This document shows, in pieces, positions 1 through 6,838 of a stretch of 9,002 nucleotides of DNA. Position 1 is the first letter of the stretch. Every line of letters starts with the position of its first letter. The notes under the pieces are model-generated. The model did not search any database. It was given only the letters and a program-made list of their open reading frames with translations, and had not been told where the DNA came from. A program made the translations under genes and the position numbers. The stretch lies in assembly GCF_032477075.1 (NCBI RefSeq), contig NZ_JAWDXO010000059.1:1-9002 (forward strand), read 5' to 3'. The stretch comes from Fusobacterium sp. (GTDB lineage Bacteria; Fusobacteriota; Fusobacteriia; Fusobacteriales; Fusobacteriaceae).

Positions 1-4
1 GCCA
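1..4 (+). tRNA. 3' end of a preceding tRNA gene (discriminator base plus CCA)
   Basis: The window opens with GCCA, identical to the last four bases of the complete tRNA just downstream (discriminator G plus encoded CCA), and 13 bases separate it from that tRNA. This is the spacing expected inside a tRNA cluster, so these bases are probably the tail of another tRNA cut by the window edge. Nothing of its body is visible and its identity cannot be told. Four bases could match by chance, so this is an inference from position. Confidence 0.45.
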
Positions 5-17
5 AGCTCAAATGAGT

Positions 18-93
18 GCTTCCTTAGCTCAGTCGGTAGAGCATGCGGCTGTTAACCGCAGTGTCAATGGTTCAAGTCCATTAGGAAGCGCCA
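18..93 (+). tRNA. tRNA-Asn (anticodon GTT)
   Basis: A complete cloverleaf can be folded by hand. The acceptor stem is 18-24 with 83-89 (7 perfect pairs). The D stem is GCTC 27-30 with GAGC 39-42 around an AGTCGGTA loop. The anticodon stem is 44-48 with 56-60 (5 perfect pairs) and loop CTGTTAA, putting the anticodon GTT at 51-53. The variable loop is GTGTC. The T stem is AATGG with CCATT around TTCAAGT. Discriminator G90 and an encoded CCA (91-93) follow. GTT reads AAC/AAU codons, giving asparagine. A T-run with one interruption (94-107) follows at once, but no separate terminator hairpin lies between the tRNA and the next gene, so readthrough into the deacylase gene is possible. Confidence 0.97.
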
Positions 94-131
94 TTTTTTT
101 ATTTTTTGGAAAATTTTTTCTGGAGGTCATT

Positions 132-602
132 ATGAAGAAAACTAATGCAATGAGAGAACTGGATAAAAATAAAATAAAATATGAATATGTGGAATATGAA
201 GTAGATGAAAATGATCTAAGTGCAATATCTGTATCAATAAAAACGGGGCAGGATATAACAAAGATATTTAAAACTCTGATACTTTTAAATGAAAAAAGAG
301 AAATGCTAGTAGCCTGTATTCCTGGAAGTGATAATATAGATTTAAAAAAATTAGCAAAATTATCTGGAGATAAAAAAGTAGAAATGCTAGAAATGAAAGA
401 ACTTTTTAATATGACTGGATATATTAGAGGAGGATGTTCACCTGTTGGAATAAAGAAAAGACATAAAGCATTCATACATCAATCAGTTTTAATAAAAGAT
501 AAAATATTTGTAAGTGGTGGAATTAGAGGAGTTCAGATTGTAATATCTCCAGAAGATTTGATAAAATATTTAAATATGACAGTTGGCGATATAATAGTTT
601 AG
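132..602 (+). CDS. ybaK: Cys-tRNA(Pro) deacylase, YbaK/EbsC family
   Basis: This is a 156-residue cytosolic protein of the YbaK/EbsC family, which hydrolyses cysteine wrongly attached to tRNA-Pro by prolyl-tRNA synthetase and so prevents Pro-to-Cys mistranslation. The length is normal for the family (about 155-160). Visible hallmarks are the IFKTLILL strand with the conserved lysine K47, the hydrophobic core VACIPG (60-65), LAKLSGDKKVEML (74-86) and the signature GYIRGGCSPVG (96-106) followed by a basic KKRH. The reading frame is open upstream to an ATG at 12, but that extension would translate the tRNA gene. The ATG at 132 is preceded by GGAGG at 122-126 and starts exactly where family homology begins, so it is chosen. 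The GNAT gene follows after 54 bases with only a weak all-A/T inverted repeat (613-627) in between. Function is inferred from family; deacylase specificity inside this superfamily can vary. Confidence 0.92.
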   Translation: MKKTNAMRELDKNKIKYEYVEYEVDENDLSAISVSIKTGQDITKIFKTLILLNEKREMLVACIPGSDNIDLKKLAKLSGDKKVEMLEMKELFNMTGYIRGGCSPVGIKKRHKAFIHQSVLIKDKIFVSGGIRGVQIVISPEDLIKYLNMTVGDIIV

Positions 603-656
603 AATTTTTAGCTTTTATGTGATAAAATTCTATTATAAAGATTAAAGGAGGGCTGT

Positions 657-1154
657 ATGGAATATTTTATCAGAGAAATGAAAAATACAGATTGGAAGGA
701 TGTTGTAAGAATATACGAGCAAGGAATAAAATCTGGAATATCTACATTTAGAAAAGATTTACCTGATCAGGAATCATGGGAAAATTCACATTTGGAAGTA
801 TGTAGATTTATACTGTGCCATAATGATGGCAATATAGTAGGCTGGGCAGCACTTAGTCCTACTTCCAGCAGAATAGACTACTGTGGGGTAACTGAAGTGA
901 GTATATATATTGATAAAGTTCATCAAGGAAAGAAATTTGGTGAGTTTCTTTTAAACAAAATAAAAGAAGAAGCTGAAAAAAATGGAATATGGACTCTACA
1001 GTCTTCAATATTCCAGATTAATGAAGCAAGTTTAAAAGTTCATAAAAAATGTGGATTTCGTGAAGTAGGTTATAGAGAAAAAATAGCAAAAGATAGAAAT
1101 AATATTTGGCAAAATACAGTATTAATGGAATATAGAAGTAAAAAAATATATTAA
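657..1154 (+). CDS. GNAT N-acetyltransferase, phosphinothricin acetyltransferase-like
   Basis: This 165-residue single-domain GNAT enzyme transfers acetyl from acetyl-CoA to an amine. It belongs to the Pat/Bar/MnaT subgroup, whose members acetylate phosphinothricin, methionine sulfoximine or methionine sulfone. Subgroup hallmarks are visible in order: YEQGIKSGISTF (20-31), GWAALSPTSSR (62-72), the Y-x-GVTEVSIYI strand (75-85), the CoA pyrophosphate loop HQGKKFG (89-95), GIWTLQSSIFQINEASL (110-126), HKKCGFREVG (129-138) and a W-containing C-terminal strand. The loop departs from the usual Q/R-x-x-G-x-G/A: its middle glycine is lysine (K93). The start ATG has a very strong AAAGGAGGG at 644-652. 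The 63-base gap to the MATE gene holds no terminator, so co-transcription is plausible. The true substrate cannot be read from sequence; an amino-acid-like amine is the best family-based guess. Confidence 0.88.
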   Translation: MEYFIREMKNTDWKDVVRIYEQGIKSGISTFRKDLPDQESWENSHLEVCRFILCHNDGNIVGWAALSPTSSRIDYCGVTEVSIYIDKVHQGKKFGEFLLNKIKEEAEKNGIWTLQSSIFQINEASLKVHKKCGFREVGYREKIAKDRNNIWQNTVLMEYRSKKIY

Positions 1155-1207
1155 ATTATATGTATAGAAACAATAATAGAGAATAAAATAAATTTTTGCA
1201 AAATTTT

Positions 1208-1213
1208 GGGGGT
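1208..1213 (+). promoter_or_regulatory. ribosome binding site that fixes the MATE start
   Basis: GGGGGT lies 4 bases before the ATG at 1218. An in-frame TTG at 1206 would add four residues, but it overlaps this site and has no Shine-Dalgarno of its own, so the ATG is the better start. Confidence 0.7.
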
Positions 1214-1217
1214 AAAT

Positions 1218-2582
1218 ATGGCACAAAATGATTTATTTATAAAAATGACAGAAACAAAAATATCAAAATTAATACCCCAATTAGCTATACCTACTATAAT
1301 AAGCATGTTAGTAACTTCTATTTATAATATGGCAGACACATTTTTTGTAAGTCAAATAGGAACATCAGCATCAGCAGCAGTGGGAATAAATTTTTCTGTA
1401 ATGGCAATGATTCAGGCTATTGGATTTACTTTGGGAATGGGAAGTGGAAATTATATATCCAGAAGTCTTGGAAGACAGGATAGAGAAGGAGCTCACGAAG
1501 CAGCAGCTACAGCATTTTTTACTGCTTTAATACTGGGAGTTTTTTTAGCTATTTTTGGATTGTTATTTTTGGATAAATTTGTTAGAATGCTTGGAGCTAC
1601 AGAAACAATTGCTCCTTTTGCAAAAGATTATGCAAAATATATTCTTATAGCCACACCATATATGTGTTGTTCTTTTGTCTTAAATAATATAATACGTTCT
1701 CAAGGAAATGCTTTTTATTCAATGATAGGGATAGGAACTGGAGGAATTCTTAATATAGTTTTAGATCCAATCTTTATATTTACATTAAATTTAGGAATAT
1801 CTGGTGCAGCTTTAGCTACTATAATAAGCCAATTTATAAGTTTTTCAATATTAATGTATATGTGCAATAAAAACAAAGAGCATGTTACAATAAAATTAAG
1901 CAGTTTTAAATTTAGATTTACTATGTATAAAGAAATATTTCGTGCAGGTTTTCCAACTCTTTCAAGACAGGGACTTGCAAGTATGGCAGCTGTAGCATTA
2001 AATGTGTGTGCTTCCCCATTTGGAGATGCAGCAATTGCAGCAATGTCAATAGTATCAAGAATAATGATGTTTGTTAACTCAAGTTTGATAGGATTTGGGC
2101 AGGGATTTCAACCAGTATGTGGATTCAACTATGGAGCTAAAAGATACGATAGAGTATTGGAAGCTTACTATTTTTGCTTAAAGGTAGCAGTAATTCTTCT
2201 AACAATATTGGGAACTGTTTGTTTTATATTTGCTCCAGAAATATTAGCTTTATTTCGTAAAACAGATCTTGAAGTTATAGAAATAGGTGCTCTTGCACTA
2301 AGATTTCAATGCATGACTCTTCCAATACAAGCATGTATAATAATGGCAAATATGCTTACACAATCTATTGGGTATGGTTTTATGGCTACTCTTGTAGCAA
2401 TGGGAAGACAGGGGATATTTCTCATTCCTGTACTGTTTATATTTCCTAAACTGGGAGGAATAAGAGGATTACAGTTATGCCAGCCTTTTGCTGATATATG
2501 TACTTTTATATTGGGAACTGTAATAGTATTAAAAGTAATTAAAGATTTAAAATGTCGTATGAATAAACAAGAAGAAACATAA
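1218..2582 (+). CDS. MATE family multidrug exporter, MepA-like
   Basis: This 454-residue inner-membrane protein has the size and hydrophobic pattern of the 12-helix MATE family, which exports cationic or amphipathic compounds using a Na+ or H+ gradient. Two homologous halves are visible. The N half carries the first-helix prolines (P20, P25), the typical NMADTFFV (37-44), GMGSGNYISRSLG (73-85) and LDPIFIF (from residue 182). The C half opens with RAGFPTLSRQG (from 242) and includes GFGQGFQPVCGFNYGA. Resemblance to the MepA subgroup rests on the NMADTFFV and LDPIFIF segments. The protein looks full-length with no disruption. It is the last gene before a terminator and may share a transcript with the GNAT and ybaK genes. 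The substrate is unknown; MATE annotation gives the mechanism only. Confidence 0.93.
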   Translation: MAQNDLFIKMTETKISKLIPQLAIPTIISMLVTSIYNMADTFFVSQIGTSASAAVGINFSVMAMIQAIGFTLGMGSGNYISRSLGRQDREGAHEAAATAFFTALILGVFLAIFGLLFLDKFVRMLGATETIAPFAKDYAKYILIATPYMCCSFVLNNIIRSQGNAFYSMIGIGTGGILNIVLDPIFIFTLNLGISGAALATIISQFISFSILMYMCNKNKEHVTIKLSSFKFRFTMYKEIFRAGFPTLSRQGLASMAAVALNVCASPFGDAAIAAMSIVSRIMMFVNSSLIGFGQGFQPVCGFNYGAKRYDRVLEAYYFCLKVAVILLTILGTVCFIFAPEILALFRKTDLEVIEIGALALRFQCMTLPIQACIIMANMLTQSIGYGFMATLVAMGRQGIFLIPVLFIFPKLGGIRGLQLCQPFADICTFILGTVIVLKVIKDLKCRMNKQEET

Positions 2583-2598
2583 AAATTAATTATATAGT

Positions 2599-2625
2599 AA
2601 AGGAAGGTAGATTTACCTCCTTTTT
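2599..2625 (+). terminator. Rho-independent terminator after the MATE gene
   Basis: AAAGGAAGGTA (2599-2609) pairs with TACCTCCTTT (2614-2623) around a GATT loop with one bulged A, and a run of five T starts at 2621. It sits 17 bases after the MATE stop codon and closes the left-hand transcription unit. Confidence 0.85.
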
Positions 2626-2672
2626 ATAATTACAGCAGATAATTTATATGTATTATTTATACTATTCTGCAT

Positions 2673-2812
2673 TAGAAAAGTAAAAAATATCAATTTTTTA
2701 TTTTTTTAAATATTATTATATACTTTAATTTATATAAAATATAGACTTTTAAATTCAAATAGTGTATATTTAAATGGTAGATATTTTCTTTTTGATATAG
2801 AAAAGTAAAAAA
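2673..2812. repeat. pair of 15-base direct repeats upstream of the flotillin gene
   Basis: The sequence TAGAAAAGTAAAAAA occurs identically at 2673-2687 and 2798-2812, with 110 bases between the copies. The second copy ends 24 bases before the flotillin start codon. Both are A-rich, so low complexity weakens the case. They could be operator half-sites, remnants of a duplication, or chance. Confidence 0.45.
2742..2770 (+). promoter_or_regulatory. candidate promoter for the flotillin gene
   Basis: TAGACT (2742-2747) and TATATT (2765-2770) are separated by 17 bases and would start transcription near 2777, about 60 bases before the ATG. An alternative, TTGATA (2792-2797) with TATAAA (2814-2819) at 16-base spacing, would start inside the ribosome binding site and is less likely. 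In such A+T-rich DNA, matches of this quality arise often by chance. The upstream terminator does imply that a promoter lies somewhere between 2626 and 2830. Confidence 0.3.
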
Positions 2813-2836
2813 GTATAAATTAATGGGGAGGAAGTT

Positions 2837-4351
2837 ATGTTTTTAGGGGTAGGAGTTACTTTAATTATTTTTTTGATAATTATATTATTAGGGGGAGCAG
2901 TTCTTATATATAGAAAATGTCCTAATGATGTTATTTTAGTCAAATATGGGCTTGGTGGAAATAAAATAATAACATCAAATGGTACTTTTATATTACCAAT
3001 AGTGCAAGGATGCAGAAAGCTTAATTTGAAACCTATGAATATAGATATAGATTTGAGAGAAGACTCAAATGTTGTATCTAATGATAAAATTAGGGTAGTA
3101 GTAGAGGCAGATGCCACTTTTGCCATATCTAGTTCACCAGAAGAAAGAGTTATAGCTTCTCATAGATTATTAAGTTTTAATGATAACGAGATATGTGCAT
3201 TAGCAAAGGAAATATTAACAGGGCAAACAAGAACTATTATATCAGAAATGGAATTTGAAGACTTGTTGCAAGATAGGGTTCTATTGATGACAAAAGTAAG
3301 TGAAAATGCTGAAAAAGAACTTAGCAAACTAGGGCTTGATTTAATTAACTATAATATCAAAATGATAAAAGATATGGATGGGATTACAGAAATGCTTGGG
3401 AAGAAAGCATCTGCCCTTGCAACTTCAGATGCGCAGATAGCTGTAGCAGAACAACAGAGAAAATCTGATGTTGGAGTAGCAGAAGCTAATGCTCAAAGAG
3501 ATATAGCTGTAACTGAACAGGATAAAGTGAGACAGATACAAGTATCAAAAACTAAAGCAGTGATAACAGAAGAAACAATCAAAGCCGAACTTATTCAGAC
3601 TAATGCAACCCAAAATAAATTAGCTGAAGAAAAAAGAATGGAATCTGAATCTCAAAAAGCTCAAAATTTATATAGGATAGAAACTGAAAAATCAATTAAT
3701 TTGAAAGAGCTGGATAAAGAAAAAGAAATTAAACTTCAAGAAGAAAGCTTGAAACAAGAGATAGCAGATAAATCTAAAGAAACTGTTAAAAAACAGGCAG
3801 AAGTTGCATTAGAAACTCAAAGAGCAAAAGAAATAGTAGAAACAAAAGTATATAATGAAAAACTTGAAATAGAAAAAGTTACAGAACTTAAATTAAAAAA
3901 ATTAGAAGCAGATAATCAATTAGAGATAGCTAAAATTAAAGCAGATGCAATATTAATAGAAGCAAGAGCTGAAGCAGATAAATTGAAAGCATTAGCTGAA
4001 GCAGATGCAATCAAAGTAGCACTGCCTATTGAAAAAAAGGCTGAAGCAGAGAAGAAGCTGTTAGAAGTATATGGGCAATCAGGAATTATGGGACTTAAAC
4101 TTATTGAAATACTTCCAGAGCTGGCTAGAGCACAGGCAGATGCAGTGGCAAATATAGATATTAACAGTTTGAATATCATATCTGGTGATGGAGGGTCAAC
4201 AGATGGAAATAGTGGAGCAGGAAATCAAATAGCAGGAATAGTAACAGATATAACAAGAGCTATACCAGCTTTTAAAATGGCAAATGATATAGCAAAATCT
4301 ATAAATATGCCTGAACTTTCAATAACTGGAGATATAAAAACAAAAAAATAA
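2837..4351 (+). CDS. flotillin-like SPFH domain membrane protein
   Basis: This 504-residue protein has the architecture of bacterial flotillins, which oligomerise at the membrane face and organise membrane microdomains. Residues 1-25 form one N-terminal hydrophobic helix with no cleavage site, followed by YRKCPNDVILVKYG, typical of flotillin/YqiK starts. An SPFH (band 7) domain spans about 28-200, with NGTFILPIVQG near 48 and a GLDLINYNI strand. A long Ala/Glu/Lys/Gln-rich coiled coil covers about 195-415, with EARAEADKLKALAEADAIK as the classic flotillin Glu-Ala repeat. The end carries the oligomerisation-type segment EVYGQSGIMGLKLIEILPEL, then AQADAVANIDINSLNIISGDGG. A Gly/Ser/Asn linker (about 449-463) leads to a final helix. 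The start has GGGGAGG at 2825-2831. No NfeD-family partner, often adjacent to flotillin genes, is visible. It stands alone between two terminators. The cellular role here is unknown. Confidence 0.9.
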   Translation: MFLGVGVTLIIFLIIILLGGAVLIYRKCPNDVILVKYGLGGNKIITSNGTFILPIVQGCRKLNLKPMNIDIDLREDSNVVSNDKIRVVVEADATFAISSSPEERVIASHRLLSFNDNEICALAKEILTGQTRTIISEMEFEDLLQDRVLLMTKVSENAEKELSKLGLDLINYNIKMIKDMDGITEMLGKKASALATSDAQIAVAEQQRKSDVGVAEANAQRDIAVTEQDKVRQIQVSKTKAVITEETIKAELIQTNATQNKLAEEKRMESESQKAQNLYRIETEKSINLKELDKEKEIKLQEESLKQEIADKSKETVKKQAEVALETQRAKEIVETKVYNEKLEIEKVTELKLKKLEADNQLEIAKIKADAILIEARAEADKLKALAEADAIKVALPIEKKAEAEKKLLEVYGQSGIMGLKLIEILPELARAQADAVANIDINSLNIISGDGGSTDGNSGAGNQIAGIVTDITRAIPAFKMANDIAKSINMPELSITGDIKTKK

Positions 4352-4387
4352 AAAAAGGAGGATGGGTAAAAACCTCCTCCTTTTTTT
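4350..4387. terminator. bidirectional Rho-independent terminator between converging genes
   Basis: A perfect 13-bp inverted repeat, seven A plus GGAGGA (4350-4362) against TCCTCC plus seven T (4375-4387), encloses an extra GGT/ACC pairing (4365-4367 with 4372-4374) and an AAAA loop. The A-run on one side and T-run on the other give a U-tract in either direction. It ends the flotillin transcript (stop codon at 4349-4351 touches the stem) and the regulator transcript arriving on the minus strand (stop at 4393). Confidence 0.93.
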
Positions 4388-4392
4388 ATTTC

Positions 4393-5115
4393 TTATTTGA
4401 TAACTAATATTTCTTTAAATTCTTTTATATTATTTCTGCTTACAGGAATTTTAAATTTCAAATCCTGTATTTTTAAGATATAAGTTCCATTGAACCATTG
4501 TTCAACTTCTGTTATTTTATCAAGATTTACCATATAAGATCTATGTGTTCTATAGAATTTATTTTTAGGAAGTATTTCTTCCCACTTAGATATTTTTATT
4601 TTTGAAGAATAAGAATTATCTTTAGTATAGATCATACTTTCTTTCTCTCCTGCTTCAATGTAATAGATATCATCAATAGAAATTACATACATTTTTTCAT
4701 CAGAAGTAACAGTTATTTTATTAATTTTATTAATATCTTTTACATGTTCTGTTTCTTTTTCTTTTGTAAGATTGTTCAAAACTTCATTTATTCTTTTTTC
4801 AGAATAAGGTTTTAGGAGATAATCAAAAGCTTTAATTTCAAAAGCTTCTGCAGCATACTCTTTATATGCTGTTATAAATACTATTTTCAAATTTCCATTG
4901 AGTTTAGAGAGAATTTTTCCAAGACTCATTCCATCTAATTCAGGCATGTTTATATCTAAAAAAACTATATCTGTTTTATTTGCTTGGAGATATTTAAGAG
5001 CATCTAAAGGACTATCAAATTCTTTTTCAAGTTCTATTTCTCCATGTTTTTCAATAAAGAATTTTAGTTCTTCTCTAGCTGGAAATTCATCTTCTACAAT
5101 TACACATTTAAGCAT
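4393..5115 (-). CDS. LytTR family response regulator, BtsR/LytT-like
   Basis: This 240-residue cytosolic transcription regulator is the partner of the kinase gene just upstream. Residues 1-120 are a CheY-like receiver: acidic pocket E8-D9, phospho-acceptor D54 in VFLDINMPELDG, T82 in FITAYKEYA, and K102 in FDYLLKP. Residues about 135-238 are a LytTR DNA-binding domain, with IYYIEAGEKESMIYT, KNKFYRTHRSYMVNLDKI and the closing FKIPVSRNNIKEFKE all typical. LytTR proteins bind pairs of short direct repeats upstream of target promoters. The ATG (5113-5115) is 9 bases past the kinase stop, and its AGGAGG overlaps that stop, so the two are translationally coupled. Normal family length, no missing key residue. 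Its likely target is the divergent cstA gene, inferred from BtsSR precedent. Confidence 0.95.
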   Translation of the reverse strand: MLKCVIVEDEFPAREELKFFIEKHGEIELEKEFDSPLDALKYLQANKTDIVFLDINMPELDGMSLGKILSKLNGNLKIVFITAYKEYAAEAFEIKAFDYLLKPYSEKRINEVLNNLTKEKETEHVKDINKINKITVTSDEKMYVISIDDIYYIEAGEKESMIYTKDNSYSSKIKISKWEEILPKNKFYRTHRSYMVNLDKITEVEQWFNGTYILKIQDLKFKIPVSRNNIKEFKEILVIK

Positions 5116-5120
5116 TAATA

Positions 5121-5126
5121 CCTCCT
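5121..5126 (-). promoter_or_regulatory. ribosome binding site overlapping the kinase stop codon
   Basis: Read on the minus strand, AGGAGG (5126 to 5121) overlaps the kinase stop TAG (5127 to 5125) and lies 5 bases before the regulator ATG. This layout favours translational coupling and a fixed ratio of kinase to regulator. Confidence 0.85.
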
Positions 5127-6780
5127 ATTCTATATAAAAGGATATTTTAGTTCCTTTTTTCAAACATTCTATAGCCAGTCCCTTACCATACATTAGTTTT
5201 ATTCTATTATGAACATTTTTAAGGCCAATACTCTTTTCCATTCTTTCATTCAATTCCTCTATTATTTTTGGATCAATACCAATACCATCATCCTCAATGG
5301 TTATTATGCAGCCTCTATCTCTTTTCTTAGCAGTAATATGTACATGTCCTCCTCCTCTTTGTTTTAATAAACCATGCTTTATACTGTTTTCAACTAAAGG
5401 TTGAATAGTAAGACTTGGTATTTTTATGTTTTCTAATCCTTCTTCTACATCATAATCAACAGAAATCTTATTACCAAAGCGAGCTTTTTCAATATTAACA
5501 TAAGCTTTCATTTGAGTAAGTTCCATATCAAGAGATACTACTTTTGAAGCATTCTCTAAGTTATAACGTAAATATGTAGACAAGTCAATTATAACTTCTT
5601 TTGCTTTTGCAGGGTCCATTCGTACAAAGAATGCTGTAGTATGAAGTGCATTAAAAAGAAAATGAGGATTGATTTGTGTCTGTAGAGCTTTTAATTCGGC
5701 ATCTCTTGCCATAGCCTTAAAGTTTTCAACAGTACTTATTTCCAATTGTGTAGATATAAGCAAAGAAAGACCTTCAGCAAGATATTGATTTCTAGCAGTG
5801 ACATTTTCAGCTTTATCAAAATATATTTTAAGGGTTCCAGATACAACTTTTTCTCCTTGAAAAAGAGGGGAAATTATACAAGACTTTATTTTCCCAGAAA
5901 TACATTGAAAGTCTTTTACTCCATTTTCTTCACCAAGAACCACAATCTTTCCAGTTTTTAATACTTGTTTTGTTACTTCGCTTTTTATATCTGTATGGTC
6001 TATTTTAAATTCATTAGATTCAGAATAGCTAGCAATTATATATTTATCATTGGTTATTATAACTGCTTTAGCTTCTAAAGAATTTAAAATTATTTTGCAG
6101 ATTTCATTCATAGACTCTCCTTTTCTAAAATAAGGAAGAGTTTTATTAGCTATTTCAAGAGCTAGCTTTGCTTGTTTACCAGCTATAATCTCTTTTTCAG
6201 AAATTATATCTTGAATAATAAGAATAACTATCGATACTCCTACAGCATTGGCAAGTATCATTGGAAAGTATATTTTAGAAACTATATCTTTTGCCAATTC
6301 AAAATCTGATCCAAGTGCAAGGATTAATATCATACTGAGATTTTCAACTATGAAACCTCCAAGAAATCCATAGAGATAACAGTTTTTTTCATTAGTTTTT
6401 TTATAAAGATGGGCAGTGATAAAACCCCCTGACATTGTAGCAATAGCACATGGAATGGTAGTTATAGAACTTGCATCTACAAACAATCTATGGATGCCAG
6501 CAATAAGACCAACCATGATACCAACTTCTGGGCCAGCAAGAATACCTCCAACAACTACACCAATATTTCTGACATTTACTATTGCACCACGATAATCTAC
6601 TCCTGTATATGTACCAATTATAGCAAGACCTGAAAAGAATGTAGAAAGAAGAAGAATATCCTTTTGACTATATTTTTTTCTTGTAAATATATTTTTAGCA
6701 CTTTTAAATTTTGTAAAAAAGAAAGCTATGGCAATAATATATCCTAGATTATTTAATAGGTGACTAGTTAATCTTAACAA
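5125..6780 (-). CDS. LytS/BtsS-type membrane sensor histidine kinase
   Basis: This 551-residue inner-membrane kinase has the full LytS layout. Residues 1-195 form the 5TM-5TMR_LYT sensor, with NVRNIGVVVGGILAGPEVG (69-87), GLIAGIHR (91-98) and C111. A GAF-like domain spans about 200-345. A His_kinase domain has the H-box TQINPHFLFNAL with phospho-acceptor H373. The HATPase domain has the N-box QPLVENSIKHG (N465), the G1 box DDGIGI (497-502) and a GLKNVHNRIKLMYG G2 segment (about 517-530). Family members BtsS and YpdA respond to pyruvate; R71 and R98 keep the exact 27-residue spacing of two arginines implicated in BtsS pyruvate binding. The start is TTG: AGGAGG lies 6 bases upstream and the next in-frame ATG is at residue 89, inside the membrane domain. 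It forms a two-gene operon with the regulator. The ligand is inferred, not shown. Confidence 0.94.
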   Translation of the reverse strand: MLRLTSHLLNNLGYIIAIAFFFTKFKSAKNIFTRKKYSQKDILLLSTFFSGLAIIGTYTGVDYRGAIVNVRNIGVVVGGILAGPEVGIMVGLIAGIHRLFVDASSITTIPCAIATMSGGFITAHLYKKTNEKNCYLYGFLGGFIVENLSMILILALGSDFELAKDIVSKIYFPMILANAVGVSIVILIIQDIISEKEIIAGKQAKLALEIANKTLPYFRKGESMNEICKIILNSLEAKAVIITNDKYIIASYSESNEFKIDHTDIKSEVTKQVLKTGKIVVLGEENGVKDFQCISGKIKSCIISPLFQGEKVVSGTLKIYFDKAENVTARNQYLAEGLSLLISTQLEISTVENFKAMARDAELKALQTQINPHFLFNALHTTAFFVRMDPAKAKEVIIDLSTYLRYNLENASKVVSLDMELTQMKAYVNIEKARFGNKISVDYDVEEGLENIKIPSLTIQPLVENSIKHGLLKQRGGGHVHITAKKRDRGCIITIEDDGIGIDPKIIEELNERMEKSIGLKNVHNRIKLMYGKGLAIECLKKGTKISFYIE

Positions 6781-6786
6781 TTTATA

Positions 6787-6792
6787 CCTCCT
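6787..6792 (-). promoter_or_regulatory. ribosome binding site fixing the TTG start of the kinase
   Basis: On the minus strand AGGAGG (6792 to 6787) is followed by 6 bases and TTG (6780-6778). No in-frame ATG lies near, so this site decides the non-ATG start. Confidence 0.85.
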
Positions 6793-6809
6793 CTGTAATA
6801 GACATAAAA

Positions 6810-6838
6810 ATTATACCATAAAGAACAGAATATAAAAA
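6810..6838 (-). promoter_or_regulatory. extended -10 promoter of the kinase-regulator operon
   Basis: On the minus strand a perfect TATAAT (6815 to 6810) is preceded by TGG, giving an extended -10 (TGn-TATAAT). The -35 region is poor (TTTTTA at 6838 to 6833, 17-base spacer), as is common for extended -10 promoters. Transcription would start near 6803, leaving a leader of about 23 bases that contains the AGGAGG. The copy of TAAAGAACA at 6819-6827 sits in the spacer. Confidence 0.65.

Noticed and set aside
12..131. Upstream extension of the ybaK frame to an ATG at 12
   Set aside because: It would translate the tRNA-Asn gene; the ATG at 132 has its own GGAGG and begins where the family homology starts.
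29..475. 148-codon open frame on the minus strand over the tRNA and ybaK
   Set aside because: It runs antisense to a well-supported gene and a tRNA, has no family resemblance, and is a by-product of A+T-rich codon use.
613..627. TTTTAT/ATAAAA inverted repeat between ybaK and the GNAT gene as a terminator
   Set aside because: It has six all-A/T pairs, no G-C pairs and no T-run, so it is too weak to call a terminator.
2770..3126. Minus-strand open frame of 118 codons at the flotillin 5' end
   Set aside because: It is a low-complexity shadow of the flotillin coding strand with no homology signal.
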